The position numbers and the translations under genes were made by a program. This document shows, in pieces, positions 63,598 to 64,000 of a DNA stretch of 64,000 bases. The stretch's first letter is position 1. Each line of letters begins with the position of its first letter. The stretch covers positions 871,529 through 935,528 of the forward strand of contig BOKP01000001.1 in the NCBI GenBank assembly GCA_016861045.1, read 5' to 3'. The notes beneath the pieces are model-generated. The model was not told the DNA's origin and did not search any database. It worked only from the letters and a program-made list of their open reading frames with translations. The stretch comes from Actinomycetes bacterium (GTDB lineage: Bacteria; Actinomycetota; Thermoleophilia; Solirubrobacterales; 70-9).

Positions 63598-63641
63598 CCG
63601 TCGGGGCCGCGATCCCGCGGCCGAACGTCCGTTCGTGCACG

Positions 63642-63647
63642 TAGAAT
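63642..63647 (+). promoter_or_regulatory. Candidate -10 (TAGAAT) for uvrA
   Basis: 7-nt spacer to the GTG at 63655. Same hexamer and spacing as hrcA. Confidence 0.6.
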
Positions 63648-63654
63648 CCCGCTG

Positions 63655-64000
63655 GTGGGATCGAGTCCGAGCAGCGGTCGCATCGTCGTCTCCGGTGCGC
63701 GCGAGCACAACCTGAAGAACATCGACGTCGAGCTGCCCCGCGACGCGCTCGTCGTGATGACCGGGCTCTCCGGCTCCGGCAAGTCGAGCCTCGCCTTCGA
63801 CACGATCTACGCCGAGGGCCAGCGCCGTTACGTCGAGTCGCTGTCGGCGTACGCGCGCCAGTTCCTCGGCCAGATGGACAAGCCCGACGTCGACTCGATC
63901 GAGGGCCTGAGCCCGGCGATCTCGATCGACCAGAAGACGACTTCGCGCAACCCGCGCTCGACCGTCGGCACGGTGACCGAGATCTACGACTACATGCGGC
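63655..64000 (+). CDS. uvrA: Excinuclease ABC subunit A, 3'-truncated by the window edge
   Basis: The first 115 residues are visible. [17 protein letters not shown] is the classic UvrA beginning, followed by Walker [16 protein letters not shown] and the stretch [19 protein letters not shown] that leads into the signature and zinc region. UvrA dimers find DNA damage and load UvrB. The frame is open to the last base. The GTG start is supported by the hexamer TAGAAT 7 nt upstream. Confidence 0.97.
   Translation, partial: MGSSPSSGRIVVSGAREHNLKNIDVELPRDALVVMTGLSGSGKSSLAFDTIYAEGQRRYVESLSAYARQFLGQMDKPDVDSIEGLSPAISIDQKTTSRNPRSTVGTVTEIYDYMR

Overview
This window is 64 kb of very GC-rich (roughly 70% or more), densely coding bacterial DNA. 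I read it as the chromosome of an actinobacterium, most likely of the Thermoleophilia/Solirubrobacterales type. This is inference from GC content, codon use, gene content and gene order; no rRNA or other taxonomic marker is present. No tRNA, rRNA, CRISPR array, insertion sequence or prophage was found. The one clear mobile element is an intein inside phoH.

Layout. 1-10.1 kb: the 3' part of leuS, a cupin protein, comEA-comEC (DNA uptake), holA, divergent rpsT/murJ, lepA. 10.1-14.6 kb: a small membrane protein, a PAP2-type membrane protein behind a micro-ORF, a zinc alcohol dehydrogenase, a metallo-beta-lactamase-fold hydrolase and a HadA/HadB-like hotdog dehydratase pair. 14.6-23 kb: hrcA-dnaJ-prmA, a membrane protein, murI, then yqeY-phoH-ybeY-era. 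PhoH carries a 355-residue intein with Ala1 and the W/C/T residues of class 3 inteins plus two LAGLIDADG motifs. 23-31 kb: a polyamine-utilisation-like cluster (permease, gamma-glutamylpolyamine synthetase-like enzyme, C26 peptidase, aldehyde dehydrogenase), a diiron protein, a 364-bp gap with a strong hairpin, a Cys-rich protein and an SDR. 31-40 kb: hisIE-trpE-trpG-trpD-trpC-htrA-trpF-trpB-trpA and a 58-residue membrane protein. 40-46 kb: pfkA, a lipoprotein substrate-binding protein behind a second micro-ORF, a malic enzyme/epimerase pair, an SDR and a decayed zinc peptidase gene. 46-54.5 kb: polA, then an envelope/signalling block made of an acidic repeat membrane protein, a divergent Ser/Thr kinase, a membrane-anchored ECF sigma factor and a PspC-histidine kinase-response regulator operon. 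54.5-64 kb: a DMT-type membrane protein, an FAD oxidoreductase, rpsA-coaE-lytic transglycosylase, a nucleotidyl cyclase, uvrB, a coiled-coil protein and the 5' end of uvrA.

Two patterns run through the window. First, 23 start codons (including two micro-ORFs) have a TAnnnT-like -10 hexamer ending 6-10 nt upstream, most often 7, and no Shine-Dalgarno sequence, as expected for leaderless mRNAs. Genes inside operons instead overlap by 4 nt (ATGA, GTGA, TTGA), and a few longer leaders carry good Shine-Dalgarno sequences (11699, 23076, 28238, 48858, 51772). Second, the operons combine housekeeping functions in the order common to Gram-positive bacteria (holA-rpsT-lepA-hrcA-dnaJ-prmA; phoH-ybeY-era) with lineage-specific insertions such as htrA inside the trp operon.

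The strongest candidates for new biology are the PhoH class 3 intein, the leaderless/micro-ORF architecture, the membrane-tethered sigma factor with its neighbours, and the relic zinc peptidase.
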